A stretch of DNA of 64,000 nt from BOG-908 sp964242115. GTDB taxonomy: Bacteria > Pseudomonadota > Alphaproteobacteria > Acetobacterales > Acetobacteraceae. The translations under genes and the position numbers were made by a program. The DNA is taken from positions 113,771-177,770 of the forward strand of contig CAXSZX010000009.1 in NCBI GenBank assembly GCA_964242115.1. Direction: 5' to 3'. This document shows, one piece after another, positions 33,244 to 42,220 of this stretch (position 1 is its first letter; every line of letters starts with the position of its first letter). A model generated the notes under the pieces. It did not search any database. It worked only from the letters and a program-made list of their open reading frames with translations, and had not been told where the DNA came from.

Positions 33244-33387
33244 CTAGTGGCTCGGGAACTTGTCGTTCTGCAGAACATGCTCAACCGGCGCCCGATGCGC
33301 CTTCGGCGGAAACGCCCCGATCACCACGAACCCCGCCAGAACGGCCACCAGAAACAACCCGAAGATGATGACAAAAAACCGACCCAT
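33244..33387 (-). CDS. Small single-span membrane protein
   Basis: A 47-aa protein with one hydrophobic helix directly after the start (MGRFFVIIFGLFLVAVLAGF) and a short Pro/His-containing tail (VIGAFPPKAHRAPVEHVLQ). Short proteins of this layout occur next to xerD/aroK in alphaproteobacteria, as far as I recall, but no function is known. Start 33387 places the helix at the N-terminus; upstream in-frame ATGs at 33408 and 33426 are possible. Oriented with xerD. Confidence 0.65.
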   Translation of the reverse strand: MGRFFVIIFGLFLVAVLAGFVVIGAFPPKAHRAPVEHVLQNDKFPSH

Positions 33388-33462
33388 CCCGCGTGCTGCC
33401 GCCCCCATTGGACTGATTCGCCGCACTTTGTGCCGGCGCGGCCTGTGCTAGCCTCGCCGCCA

Positions 33463-35163
33463 ATGACACGCAACTCAACCCTGGACGACCAGGACGCCGC
33501 CGAGCCTCGCCCACCCATCCTGCCGGCCTGGACACACGGACGCAGCCTGGTGCTGGTGGGCCTGATGGGCGCGGGCAAAACTTCCATCGGCCGGCGCCTG
33601 GCACTGCGCACCGGGATGGGGTTCCGCGACGCGGACGCGGAAATAGAACAGGCCGCCGGCTGCACGGTGGCCGAACTGTTCGCCCGCTTCGGCGAGGCCG
33701 CCTTCCGCGACGGCGAACGCCGGGTGATCCGCCGCGTGCTGGCCGGCCCGCCGGTGGTGCTGGCCACCGGCGGTGGCGCCTTCATGGACGCCGAGACGCG
33801 GGCGGCCATCCGTGCCAACGCCGCCTCGGTCTGGCTGCGCTGCTCGCTGGCGACGCTGGTGCGGCGGACCACAGGGCGCACGCACCGGCCGCTGCTGGCC
33901 GGCGGGGATCCGGAACGCGTGCTGGCCAATTTGATGGAGCAGCGGCACCCGACCTACGCGGAGGCGGACATCACGGTGCAATGCGGCGACGACAGCCCGG
34001 ACGCCACCACCGCGCGAGTGCTGGCCGCGCTGCACGCGCACGTGCCGGCGCGGCGGGTAGGCGTGCGGCTGGCCGGCGCAGGCTACGACGTGGTGGTAGG
34101 CGCCGGCTTGCTGGGCCGGGCGGGGGCGCTGCTGGCGCCGGTACTGCCGCAGAAGCGGGCGGTGGTGGTGGCCGACGAGACTGTGGCAGCGCTGCACCTG
34201 CCGGCGCTGACGGCGGGCCTGGGCGAGGCAGGCTTCGAGTGCCGGACAGTGTGCGTGCGGCCGGGCGAGGCGTCGAAGTCGTTGGGCAGCTACGGGCGGG
34301 TGGCCGACGCGCTGCTGGAGGCGGGCGTGGAACGGCGCACCGCGGTGGTGGCACTTGGCGGCGGCGTGGTGGGCGACCTGGCGGGGTTCGCCGCGGCCAC
34401 CGTGCTGCGGGGGCTGCCGTTCGTGCAGGTGCCGACGACGCTGCTGGCACAGGTGGATTCGAGCGTGGGGGGCAAGACAGGGATCAACACCGCCTACGGC
34501 AAGAACCTGCTGGGCGCGTTCCACCAGCCGCGGATGGTGCTGGCGGACACGGCGAGCCTGGCGAGCCTGCCTGTGCGCGAGCTGCGGGCGGGGTATGCGG
34601 AGGTGGTGAAGGCCGGTCTGATCGGGGACGCAGGGTTTTTTGGCTGGTGCGAGGATAACGGGGCGGCGCTGCTCGGGGGCGACGCTTTCGTGCAGGCCGC
34701 GGCGGTGGAGCGGGCCTGCGCGTTCAAGGCGCGGGTGGTGGAGGCGGACGAGCGGGAGGAGCAGGCGGAAGACGGGCGGGCGCTGCTGAATTTGGGGCAT
34801 ACGTTCGGGCACGCTCTGGAGGCGGAGTACGGCTACACCGGGGAGTTGCTGCACGGGGAGGCGGTGAGCCTGGGGCTGGTGCTGGCGTTCCGGCTTTCGG
34901 TGAAGCTGGGGGTGTGCGCGGGTGCGGATGCGGACCGGGTGTGTGCGCATTTGGCGGCGGTGGGGATGCCTTGGGAACTGGGGGCGTTGGGGCGGCGGAT
35001 GTCGGCGGGCTCGTTGATGGCGCATATGCAGCGCGACAAGAAGATGCGGGACGGGCGGCTGGCGTTCGTGCTGGCGCGCGGGGTGGGCGACGCGTTTACC
35101 AGCAGGGACGTGCCGGAGGCGGCGGTGGCTTCGGTGTTGCGGGATGCGGGGTGTGCGGATTGA
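33463..35163 (+). CDS. aroKB: Bifunctional shikimate kinase / 3-dehydroquinate synthase
   Basis: A 566-aa fusion of two shikimate-pathway enzymes, which make chorismate precursors. Residues about 27-190 are shikimate kinase: P-loop GLMGAGKTSIGRR, FRDADAEIE, FRDGERRVIRRVL, ATGGGAF and the lid region RTTGRTHRPLL. Residues about 198-560 are 3-dehydroquinate synthase: EASKSLGSYGRVADALLEAG, GGGVVGDLAGFAAAT, VPTTLLAQVDSSVGGKTG, LNLGHTFGHALE and GEAVSLGL. No stop or start separates the two parts. ATG 33463 gives a short leader before the P-loop. The product is one polypeptide where many relatives have two adjacent genes. Confidence 0.95.
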   Translation: MTRNSTLDDQDAAEPRPPILPAWTHGRSLVLVGLMGAGKTSIGRRLALRTGMGFRDADAEIEQAAGCTVAELFARFGEAAFRDGERRVIRRVLAGPPVVLATGGGAFMDAETRAAIRANAASVWLRCSLATLVRRTTGRTHRPLLAGGDPERVLANLMEQRHPTYAEADITVQCGDDSPDATTARVLAALHAHVPARRVGVRLAGAGYDVVVGAGLLGRAGALLAPVLPQKRAVVVADETVAALHLPALTAGLGEAGFECRTVCVRPGEASKSLGSYGRVADALLEAGVERRTAVVALGGGVVGDLAGFAAATVLRGLPFVQVPTTLLAQVDSSVGGKTGINTAYGKNLLGAFHQPRMVLADTASLASLPVRELRAGYAEVVKAGLIGDAGFFGWCEDNGAALLGGDAFVQAAAVERACAFKARVVEADEREEQAEDGRALLNLGHTFGHALEAEYGYTGELLHGEAVSLGLVLAFRLSVKLGVCAGADADRVCAHLAAVGMPWELGALGRRMSAGSLMAHMQRDKKMRDGRLAFVLARGVGDAFTSRDVPEAAVASVLRDAGCAD

Positions 35164-35170
35164 GGGCGGG

Positions 35171-35308
35171 GAAGAAAGCAAGGCCTGCTTTTTTGAAAAA
35201 AAGCAGCAAAAAACTTTTGGTCCTGCTGTCGCGGAGTCTGCTGCAGCGTGCACCAAGGGAACAAAAGTTTTTTGGTTCTTTTTTTCAAAAAAGAACTGCT
35301 TGCTTTGC
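35171..35308 (-). repeat. Family A repeat, class 3/class 1
   Basis: Near-consensus: GCCTGCT...AGCAGC arm, core CTGCTGTCGCGGAG, inner GTGCACCAAGGGAACAAAAG, class 1 arm, end GAACTGCTTGCTTTGCT. Lies between convergent genes. Confidence 0.95.
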
Positions 35309-35320
35309 TGCTGCCCGCGA

Positions 35321-36601
35321 TCAGCGTGCCGGTTTGGCCAGCGCAGCACCGGTGACGAAGCCGCTCCCCGAAAGCTCGAACACCGTGCCGTTGCCGGCCG
35401 AGCCGCCGCTGGTGGTGGTGCCGTACAGGTTGCCGGCGGCGTCGGCGACCAGTCCGGCTTGCGGGATGTCGCCGTCCAGGTTGCCGGTGAAGGCGTAGAG
35501 CGGCGTCAGCGTCGTGTGGTCGGCAGACAGCTTGAAGATGGTGCCGAGAAAGGCGCCGCCGAACTCGTCGGCACCGCCGTTCGTCGTGCCGAACAGGTTG
35601 CCTGCAGCGTCGATCAGCAGGGTTCCCTGCGGCACGGCGCCGTTGGGGTCGTTGGCGCCGAACGAGGCGATGGTGGTGAGCGGCCGGTGGGTCGGTCCGG
35701 CCAGCTCGAAGATGGTGCCGCCGCCGCCCGGCCCGCCGTACTGCGTGGTGCCGTAGAGGTTGCCGGCCGCATCCAACGTGAGGCCGCCGATCGGGTTGGC
35801 GCCGTTGGTGCCGTCGAACGCCGCCAGGGTGACGAGCCTGTCGTGGTTCGGCCCGACCAGCTCGAACACCGTGCCGTAGGTGCTTGGTCCGCCGGTGAAC
35901 GTCGTTCCATACAGGTGCCCGGCGGCGTCGGCCACCAACGTCGAGCCGGGCTTGCTGCCGTTGGTGATGGAGAACGAGAGCAGCGTCGTTAGCGTGGTGT
36001 GGCCGGCGCCCGACAGCCGGTAGACCGAGCCGTCGCCGCTGGCGCCGCCGGCGCTGGTGGTGCCGAACAGGTTGCCGGCAAAGAACGGCGACCCCGTCGC
36101 GTGAAACTGCCCGGGTGCGTAGAACGCCAGGCCGCCGAGCGGGGTGGCGCCGTTCGCCCCGCCGAACGAGGCCAGCCGGACCAGCTTGTGGTGGTTGGAG
36201 CCGAGCAGCTCGAACGCCGTGCCGGTTCCCGCAGTCCCGCCTGCCGCGGTGGTGCCGTACAGGTTGTCGAACTCATCGAGCGTCAGCGCGGTTGCCGGGC
36301 CTGTTCCGTTCCGGCTGTCGAACCGGACGAGGGTGATCAGCCGCGTGTGGTCGGCTCCAGCCAGCTCGAAGACGCTGCCCTGGCCGAGGCCGCCGCTGCC
36401 GCCGAACATCGTGGTTCCGTAGAGGTTGCCAGCCAGGTCCAGCGTCAGTGCGGCAACCGACAGGTTTTCGTTGGTGCCATCGAACGAGACCAGCGTCGTG
36501 AGGGACGGTGCCGCGGCGGTGGCAGATGATGCTGGTGCGATACCGGCCGAGACTACGGCGACGGCAAAAGCCGACACTGCGACTACGATCTTGCGTGTCA
36601 T
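35321..36601 (-). CDS. Exported protein made of GloVer-type tandem repeats
   Basis: A 426-aa protein with a signal peptide (MTRKIVVAVSAFAVAVVSAG, Ala-rich cleavage near 33) followed by about seven repeats of roughly 50 residues with the pattern LxxDxxGNLYGTT, GG and GxVFEL. This is the family often labelled choice-of-anchor tandem repeat GloVer; repeats probably form a beta-propeller or beta-solenoid. No anchor or enzyme domain is visible. Start 36601 has GAGGG six bases upstream. Likely secreted or cell-surface; role unknown. Repeat proteins of this type are usually sporadic between strains. Confidence 0.85.
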   Translation of the reverse strand: MTRKIVVAVSAFAVAVVSAGIAPASSATAAAPSLTTLVSFDGTNENLSVAALTLDLAGNLYGTTMFGGSGGLGQGSVFELAGADHTRLITLVRFDSRNGTGPATALTLDEFDNLYGTTAAGGTAGTGTAFELLGSNHHKLVRLASFGGANGATPLGGLAFYAPGQFHATGSPFFAGNLFGTTSAGGASGDGSVYRLSGAGHTTLTTLLSFSITNGSKPGSTLVADAAGHLYGTTFTGGPSTYGTVFELVGPNHDRLVTLAAFDGTNGANPIGGLTLDAAGNLYGTTQYGGPGGGGTIFELAGPTHRPLTTIASFGANDPNGAVPQGTLLIDAAGNLFGTTNGGADEFGGAFLGTIFKLSADHTTLTPLYAFTGNLDGDIPQAGLVADAAGNLYGTTTSGGSAGNGTVFELSGSGFVTGAALAKPAR

Positions 36602-36695
36602 CGGATCCCTCGTGGCTGTTGGAGACGAAGCCGCGTCGTCTCTCAAGCATCGACCATCAGCAGAACCCAAGTCGTGCCTGAGCGACGAGGCTTCG

Positions 36696-37130
36696 CTACA
36701 CCGATCCCGACACGTAAGCCCGCAGGCTGTCCACCTCCTGCGTCTGTGCTTCCAGCTTCGCTTTGACCACGTCGCCGATGCTGATCATGCCCACCAGGTG
36801 GTCCTCCTCCAGCACGGGAAGGTGGCGCACGCGGCTGGCCGTCATCAGGCCCATCGCGTCGTCCGTGCTCGCGGTGGGGGTTACCGTGAAGAGCACGCTG
36901 GTCATGAGTTGGGCGGCGGTCATCTCCAGGCAGGCGCTGCCTTCGCGGGCCATGCAGCGGACGATGTCGCGTTCGCTGACGATGCCCAGAAGCTGGCCGG
37001 CGGCGTCGCGCACCAGCACGGCGCCGATGCGCCATTCGGCCAGCATTGTGCACACGGCGGAGATGCGGGTGGTGGGTGCGACGGAGGCGATCTCGGTGCC
37101 TTTTTGGCGCAGGATGGCGGCGACGGTCAT
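36696..37130 (-). CDS. CBS-domain pair protein
   Basis: A 144-aa cytoplasmic protein consisting of two CBS motifs: VAPTTRISAVCTMLAEWRIG with VLVRDAAGQLLGIVSERDIV, and VTPTASTDDAMGLMTASRVR with HLPVLEEDHLVGMISIGDVV. Such pairs bind adenosyl ligands (AMP, ATP, SAM or c-di-AMP) and act as regulatory modules. No second domain. ATG 37130 has GAGGAG nine bases upstream. Partner unknown. Confidence 0.92.
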   Translation of the reverse strand: MTVAAILRQKGTEIASVAPTTRISAVCTMLAEWRIGAVLVRDAAGQLLGIVSERDIVRCMAREGSACLEMTAAQLMTSVLFTVTPTASTDDAMGLMTASRVRHLPVLEEDHLVGMISIGDVVKAKLEAQTQEVDSLRAYVSGSV

Positions 37131-37325
37131 GGTTTGAGGCTCCTCGCAGGAGTTGCGGGCGGACACCCCAGACCAGCGCTTGGGCATCACGCCCCCCGAA
37201 CGGTCGAGCGTGCGCCTTCCGGCGCGGCGCGTGCAACAACTAGCTGTGCGGTGCAGCAGAGTGCTGCCGCCGACGGTCTGCTAACCTTGCGTCGGGCTGC
37301 CCAAGACATCGACCGGTGCCAGCAG

Positions 37326-37452
37326 GGCAAGCAGTTCTTTTTTGAAAAAAAGAACCAAAAAACTTTTGTTTCCTTGGGTGCACGCTGCGGGAGAGTCCGC
37401 GGCAGCAGAGACAAGCTTGCTTCTTTCCCTCGAAAAAGAAGGCCTTGCTTTC
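37326..37452 (+). repeat. Family A repeat, class 1/class 2
   Basis: Class 1 arm, core GTCCGCGGCAGC (one change), class 2 arm with CCTCG apex and the CAAAAG box shortened to CAAGC. Lies in the 370-bp gap between the CBS and UbiK-like genes. Confidence 0.92.
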
Positions 37453-37500
37453 TCGCCGCCGGCCATCGCAGGAGCCAGTGTTCCCGGGCTGCCAGTAGCC

Positions 37501-37788
37501 TCAGCCTTCGGTGCTGAGCGTGCCCGGCAGGGTCTGTTCCAGCTTGGCCAGGCGCGTCTCCATCGCGGCGAGTTTGGTCTCGGCGGCTTCCTGCCCGGCG
37601 CGGGCGCGGGCGGCGAGTTCGGCCACCGCGTCGAGCTCCTCGCGGCGGACCAGTTCGAGCTTGCGGATGGTCTCGTCCACGCGGGCGCGGACCATCGCCT
37701 CGGTCTCCTCGCGCAGCCCCGCCAGCGCGGATAGAGCACCGCCCGCCACCCCAGCCAGGTCGTCAAAGAAGCGCGGGCGTTCGGCCAT
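37501..37788 (-). CDS. UbiK/YqiC-type BMFP-domain protein
   Basis: A 95-aa protein with a hydrophobic or amphipathic start (FFDDLAGVAGGALSALAGL) and a C-terminal coiled coil (ETKLAAMETRLAKLEQTLPG). This is the layout of the accessory ubiquinone-biosynthesis factor UbiK and related membrane-fusogenic proteins, which trimerise through the coiled coil. ATG 37788 gives MAERPRFFDDLAG; an extended start at 37845 is less likely. Divergent from rfaD. Confidence 0.85.
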   Translation of the reverse strand: MAERPRFFDDLAGVAGGALSALAGLREETEAMVRARVDETIRKLELVRREELDAVAELAARARAGQEAAETKLAAMETRLAKLEQTLPGTLSTEG

Positions 37789-37834
37789 GGTGTGTATCCT
37801 TGTATGGAGCCAGTTGGCGGCCACACGGCGCATC

Positions 37835-37886
37835 CTGGGGGACAAAAGTTTTTGCTTCTTTTTTCAGAAAGAAGCGCTGCTTTTGC
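37835..37886 (+). repeat. Family A repeat, right arm only
   Basis: GGGGGACAAAAGTTTTTGC followed by a class 2 hairpin (GCTTCT...GAAGC) and GCTGCTTTTGCC. Core and left arm are absent. Lies between the divergent UbiK-like and rfaD genes. Confidence 0.75.
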
Positions 37887-37928
37887 CTCAGGTTTGTCAC
37901 CGCCAGCCCACCCCCTATAACCCGCCGC

Positions 37929-38903
37929 ATGATTTTGGTCACCGGCGGCGCCGGCTTCATCGGCAGCTACCTGCAGGCCGAGCTTGTTCATCGCGGCGTG
38001 GAGACGGTGATCTCCGACCGGCTCGGCAGCGGCGGCAAGTGGCGCAACCTGGCCACCCACCCGCCGGACCGGCTGGTGGACCCTGACGCGCTGGACGCGT
38101 TCCTGGCAGCGGGGCCGCCGATCGAGGCGGTGGTCCACATGGGGGCAATCAGCGGCACACTGGCCACCGACGGCGACCAGGTCTGGCGCATCAACGTGGA
38201 GCTGAGCCGCAAGCTGTGGATGTGGTGCGCGCAGCACGGCGTGCGGTTCATCTACGCGTCGTCGGCGGCGACGTATGGCGACGGCGAGGACGGGTTCGAC
38301 GACGACCCGGCGCTGCTGGACCGGCTGCGGCCGATGAACCTGTACGGGTGGTCCAAGCACGTGTTCGACCAGGGGGTGATGCAGGCGCTGCGGCGTGGCG
38401 GGCCCAGGCCGCCGCAATGGGCGGGGCTGAAGTTCTTCAATGTTTACGGCCCGAACGAGTACCACAAGGGCGGCATGATCAGCGTGGTGAAGGTGAAGTA
38501 CGACGAGCTGGCGGCGGGGCGGCCGGCGCGGCTGTTCCGCTCGCACCGGCGCGATTTGCCGGACGGGGCGCAGGCGCGCGACTTCGTCTGGGTGGGGGAC
38601 TGCGCCGCGGTGATGTTGTGGCTGCTGGACAACAAGGATGTGTGCGGCCTGTTCAACGTGGGGACCGGCGAGGCGCGCACGTACCTGGAGCTGGCGCAGG
38701 CGGTGGCGCAGGCCGCGGACGTGCGGGCGGAAGTGGAGTTCGTTGACATGCCGGACGCGCTGCGGGCGCAGTACCAGTCCTACACCTGCGCGCGGATCGA
38801 CCGGTTGCGCGCGGCCGGCTACACCGCGCCGTTCACGCGGTTGGAGGACGGCGTGGGGCGCTATGTGGACACTTACCTCAGCCAGGCGGACCCATACCGA
38901 TGA
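37929..38903 (+). CDS. rfaD: ADP-L-glycero-D-manno-heptose 6-epimerase
   Basis: A 324-aa extended SDR that converts ADP-D-glycero-heptose to the L-glycero form used in the lipopolysaccharide core. It starts with MILVTGGAGFIGSYLQAEL, has IEAVVHMGAISGTLATDG, FIYASSAATYGDGE, the catalytic YGWSK, and FFNVYGPNEYHKGGMISV. These motifs fit RfaD/HldD better than other sugar epimerases. ATG 37929 begins the Rossmann fold. Its TGA overlaps the ATG of lgt, so the two are translationally coupled. Confidence 0.92.
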   Translation: MILVTGGAGFIGSYLQAELVHRGVETVISDRLGSGGKWRNLATHPPDRLVDPDALDAFLAAGPPIEAVVHMGAISGTLATDGDQVWRINVELSRKLWMWCAQHGVRFIYASSAATYGDGEDGFDDDPALLDRLRPMNLYGWSKHVFDQGVMQALRRGGPRPPQWAGLKFFNVYGPNEYHKGGMISVVKVKYDELAAGRPARLFRSHRRDLPDGAQARDFVWVGDCAAVMLWLLDNKDVCGLFNVGTGEARTYLELAQAVAQAADVRAEVEFVDMPDALRAQYQSYTCARIDRLRAAGYTAPFTRLEDGVGRYVDTYLSQADPYR

Positions 38904-39736
38904 GCGCGCCCTTGCAGTTCCCGCAGTTCGACCCGGTCCTGCTGCATCTGGGCCCGCTGCAGATACGCTGGTACGCGCTGGCCTACATCGTGGGGCTGGT
39001 GACCGGCTGGCAGGTGATGCGCCGCCTGGTGCGCCTGCCACCGGCGGTGGCAAGCCTGACGCAGACGGATGACTTTCTCACCTGGGCGACGCTGGGCGTG
39101 GTGCTGGGCGGGCGGCTCGGCTACTGCCTGTTCTACCAGCCGGGCTTCTTCCTGACGCACCCGCTGCAGATCGCGGCCGTGTGGACCGGCGGAATGAGTT
39201 TCCACGGCGGGATGATCGGGGTGATCACCGCGATCGTGGTGTTCTGCCGGCGCAACCGCATTCCGGTGCTGGGGTTTGCCGACCGCATGGCGATCGTGAC
39301 GCCGATAGGGCTGGGGCTGGGACGGGTGGCCAACTTCATCAACGGCGAGCTGTGGGGGCGGCCGGCGCCGGACTGGCTGCCTTGGCGCATGGTCTTCCCG
39401 CGCTCCGAGGACGGCGTGCCGCGGCATCCTAGCCAGATCTACCAGGCACTGATGGAGGGGCTGATCCTGTTCCTGGTGGTGTGGGCGTTCTCCCGCCGGG
39501 AGCGTATCCGCGCGCGGTTCGGCATGCTGACGGGGATATTCCTGGTGGGCTACGGCATCGCGCGGATCATCGGGGAGTTCTTCCGCGAGCCGGATGCGTT
39601 TCTCGGCTATTTGTGGCAGGGGGCGACGATGGGGCAGATCCTGTCGTTCCCGATGATCCTGGCGGGCGTGGGCTTCATCCTGTTCGCGCGGCGGCGGCGA
39701 CCGGTGGTGACGCAGGAGGCGGCGCCGGTTGGCTGA
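38900..39736 (+). CDS. lgt: Prolipoprotein diacylglyceryl transferase
   Basis: A 278-aa inner-membrane enzyme that attaches diacylglycerol to the lipobox cysteine of prolipoproteins. It has about seven hydrophobic segments and the family motifs RWYALAYIVGLVTGW, GGRLGYCLFY, GGMSFHGGMIGV, the signature GLGLGRVANFINGELWGR, and HPSQIYQALMEG. Overlaps rfaD by four bases (ATGA) and the next gene by eight bases, so the cluster is one operon. Confidence 0.97.
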   Translation: MSAPLQFPQFDPVLLHLGPLQIRWYALAYIVGLVTGWQVMRRLVRLPPAVASLTQTDDFLTWATLGVVLGGRLGYCLFYQPGFFLTHPLQIAAVWTGGMSFHGGMIGVITAIVVFCRRNRIPVLGFADRMAIVTPIGLGLGRVANFINGELWGRPAPDWLPWRMVFPRSEDGVPRHPSQIYQALMEGLILFLVVWAFSRRERIRARFGMLTGIFLVGYGIARIIGEFFREPDAFLGYLWQGATMGQILSFPMILAGVGFILFARRRRPVVTQEAAPVG

Positions 39737-40700
39737 ACGGCTGGACGCGTTCATGGCGCGGGCCAACGCCGCCTACTACGCGACGCGCGACCCGTTCGCC
39801 GATTTCACCACCGCGCCGGAGATCAGCCAGATGTTCGGCGAGCTGCTGGGCGCATGGGTGGCGGTGACGTGGCAGATGCTGGGGAGCCCGGGGGAGCTGC
39901 TGCTGGTGGAGGCCGGGCCGGGCCGGGGGACGCTGATGGCGGACGCGCTGCGGGTGATCTCGCGCGCTGCGCCGGGGTTGGCGGCCGCGGCGCGGGTGCA
40001 TTTCATCGAGACGTCGCCGCGACTGCGGGCGGAGCAGGCGCGGCTTGTGCCGACCGCGAGCTGGCACGATGGGCTGGAGAGTGTTCCGGACGGGGTGGCC
40101 ATCGTGTTTGCCAACGAGTTTCTCGACGCGCTGCCGATCCGGCAGTTCGTGCGCACGGCGGATGGGTGGGCGGAACGCTACGTGGCTGGCGGCGCGTTTG
40201 CCGAGGTGCCGGTAGCGGGGCCGGACCGCAGGGCGGCGCCGGGCGAGGTGGTGGAGGTGGGCGAGGCGGGGCTGGCTTGGGTGGCGCTGCTGGCGGCGCG
40301 GCTGGTGAGGCAGGGCGGGGCGGCGCTGCTGCTGGATTACGGCAGCGCGGAGAGCCTGCCCGGCGACAGCCTGCAGGCGCTGCGTGGCGGGCGGCCGAGC
40401 GACCCGTTAGGCTGTGCGGGGGACGCGGATGTGACGGCGCACGTGGATTTCGCCGCGGTGGCGGGCGCGGCGCGGGCGGCTGGGGCCGCGGTGTGGGGGC
40501 CGGTGCCGCAGGGGGTTTTTCTGGAGCGGATCGGGCTTTCGGCGCGGGCGGCGCGGCTGGCGGCGGCGCGGCCGGAGCGGTCGGCGGAGGTGGAGAACGC
40601 GGCGTCCCGGCTGGCGAGCCCGGCGCGGATGGGGGCGTTGTTCAAGGTGGTTTGTTTGGGAAACGTGGGTATTTCGGCGCCGGCAGGGTTTGAGGCATGA
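39729..40700 (+). CDS. MidA/NDUFAF7-family SAM-dependent methyltransferase
   Basis: A 323-aa class I methyltransferase-fold protein. Relatives methylate an arginine of a respiratory complex I subunit. Motifs: YYATRDPFADFTTAPEISQM, ELLGAW, LLVEAGPGRGTLMADALR (SAM site), IETSPRLRAEQ and FANEFLDALPIRQF. The TTG start at 39729 overlaps lgt; an ATG at 39753 is an alternative but would clip the conserved N-terminus. Typical alphaproteobacterial position between lgt and pgeF. Confidence 0.88.
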   Translation: MAERLDAFMARANAAYYATRDPFADFTTAPEISQMFGELLGAWVAVTWQMLGSPGELLLVEAGPGRGTLMADALRVISRAAPGLAAAARVHFIETSPRLRAEQARLVPTASWHDGLESVPDGVAIVFANEFLDALPIRQFVRTADGWAERYVAGGAFAEVPVAGPDRRAAPGEVVEVGEAGLAWVALLAARLVRQGGAALLLDYGSAESLPGDSLQALRGGRPSDPLGCAGDADVTAHVDFAAVAGAARAAGAAVWGPVPQGVFLERIGLSARAARLAAARPERSAEVENAASRLASPARMGALFKVVCLGNVGISAPAGFEA

Positions 40701-40702
40701 GA

Positions 40703-40836
40703 GAAAGCAAGCGGCTCTATTTTGAAAAAAAGAACCAAAAAACTTTTGCTCCCTATCGGGGAGTTTCCGGCGAGCCTGCGACAGCGGAGACAAAAGTCTT
40801 TTGCTTCTTTTCTTCAGAAAAGAAGGCCTTGCTTCC
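40703..40836 (+). repeat. Family A repeat inside the lgt-midA-pgeF operon
   Basis: Class 1 arm with GGCTCT change, core CTGCGACAGCGG, class 2 arm with CTTCAG apex. It separates midA from pgeF, genes that usually touch. Confidence 0.92.
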
Positions 40837-40848
40837 TGGCGGTGCAGC

Positions 40849-41607
40849 ATGAGCGCCGAGCGTCTGACGCACCCCGCTTTGCTGGCCAGGCACGGGTTTT
40901 TCACCCGGCGCGGCGGCGTCTCGCAGGGCGCTTACGCCAGCCTGAATTGCAGCCTTTCCGGTGGCGATGACCTCGTGTGCGTGACGCGCAACCGTGGGCT
41001 GGTGGCCGAGGCGATCGGCGTGGAGTTGAGCCGGCTGGTAGGGGTGACGCAGGTGCACGGGTGCCAGGTGGCGCATGTGCAGCAGGCGTGGCCGGCCGGC
41101 GCGGGGCCGCGTGCGGACGCGATGGTGACCGCCGAGCCGGGCCTGGCGCTGGGCGTGATCACCGCGGATTGCGCGCCGGTGCTGTTCTGCGACGCGGCAG
41201 CCGGCGTGGTGGGGGCGGCCCATGCAGGGTGGCGGGGTGCGGCCGCGGGCGTGCTGGAGGCGACGCTGGCGGCGATGGTGTCGCTGGGTGCGGCGGCGGA
41301 GCGCGTGAGGGCGGTGGTGGGGCCGTGCATCGGGCAGGCGAGCTACGAGGTGGGGGAGGATTTGCGCGCGCCTGTGCTGGCGACGCGGGGGGATGCGGGG
41401 GCGTTTTTCGCGGCGGGGCGGCGGGCGGGGCACTGGCAGTTCAATCTGGCGGGATACTGCGCGGCGCGGCTGGTCGGGTGCGGGGTGGCGGCGGAGGTGC
41501 TGGGGGCGGATACCTGCGCGGATGAGGACAGGTTTTTTAGTCATCGGCGCCGGACTCTGGCGGGGGGAGGAGCGATTGGGCACCAGGTTTCGGTTGTCTG
41601 CGTGTGA
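40849..41607 (+). CDS. pgeF: Peptidoglycan editing factor, laccase-domain family
   Basis: A 252-aa protein of the YfiH/PgeF family. Relatives act on cytoplasmic UDP-MurNAc peptides made with the wrong first amino acid, and some show purine-nucleoside or multicopper oxidase activity. Motifs: HGFFTRRGGVSQGAYASLN, VTQVHGCQV, DAMVTAEPGLALGVITADCAPVLF (first 20 residues typical), GAAHAGWRGAAAGV and VVGPCIGQASYEVG, which hold the His and Cys metal ligands. ATG 40849 follows a repeat by 12 bases. Confidence 0.93.
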   Translation: MSAERLTHPALLARHGFFTRRGGVSQGAYASLNCSLSGGDDLVCVTRNRGLVAEAIGVELSRLVGVTQVHGCQVAHVQQAWPAGAGPRADAMVTAEPGLALGVITADCAPVLFCDAAAGVVGAAHAGWRGAAAGVLEATLAAMVSLGAAAERVRAVVGPCIGQASYEVGEDLRAPVLATRGDAGAFFAAGRRAGHWQFNLAGYCAARLVGCGVAAEVLGADTCADEDRFFSHRRRTLAGGGAIGHQVSVVCV

Positions 41608-42109
41608 GCAAGCGGGTGTTTGTTCGGGTAGGCGCCCTGGCGGCCATGTAGCGCGCTTTTCCTGCGCTTTGGTGTTCATCGCCGCGGAGCGCTTGGGCGG
41701 CAGGTTCCGGTTGTTGTTGTTTAATGCATCATCCGACTTTACGGGGTCGCCCGTAGGATACAGGTGCTCGCCAGAACATGGAGCGAGAGCATTTTTCGGC
41801 CTGCTTATCTGGTTCGACGAGGTTGGAAAACGCTTGAGGCAGGCGAGGGGTTGGTTTTTGCGTTGTCTTCAACAAAGGCAGGCTGACTGTCGCCTTGAGC
41901 TTTCTTCGGCCCCGTTGGATTGGTTTAGCAGGCCGGACAACACTCCAGATTTTTGTTTCGGCGAGCATCTGCCTCCGGTTTGGTCAAACAGTTCTTGGAC
42001 GCGCGTGTCCGCCGCTCGGGTGCTTATTACCAAGCGATATCTGCGCTTCTGTAATCGGAACAACATGCTCGCTCACTCGTCGTGCTCCATCTCGATTCGG
42101 ACACTGCTA
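41608..42109. other. Gene-free, lower-GC spacer after pgeF
   Basis: About 500 bp with clearly lower G+C and T-rich patches. Frames on both strands look random. I recognise no gene, insertion sequence end or RNA. It separates pgeF from a lipoprotein gene and may be inserted DNA. Confidence 0.4.
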
Positions 42110-42220
42110 GAGAAAAGCAGGAAGCTTCTCGTCCTGAGGTTGTGCCGTGTCGCCACGGCGAGCCGTCAGGGAACAAGAGTTTTTTGGTTCTTTTTTTCAA
42201 AAAAGAACTTGCTTGCTTTC
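42110..42220 (-). repeat. Family A repeat, decayed left half
   Basis: Left half recognisable only by GAAAAGCAGG and GTGTCGCCACGG. The right half is near-consensus: GGGAACAAGAGTTTTTTGG, class 1 arm, GAACTTGCTTGCTTTC. This right arm runs into the lipoprotein signal peptide. Confidence 0.82.
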
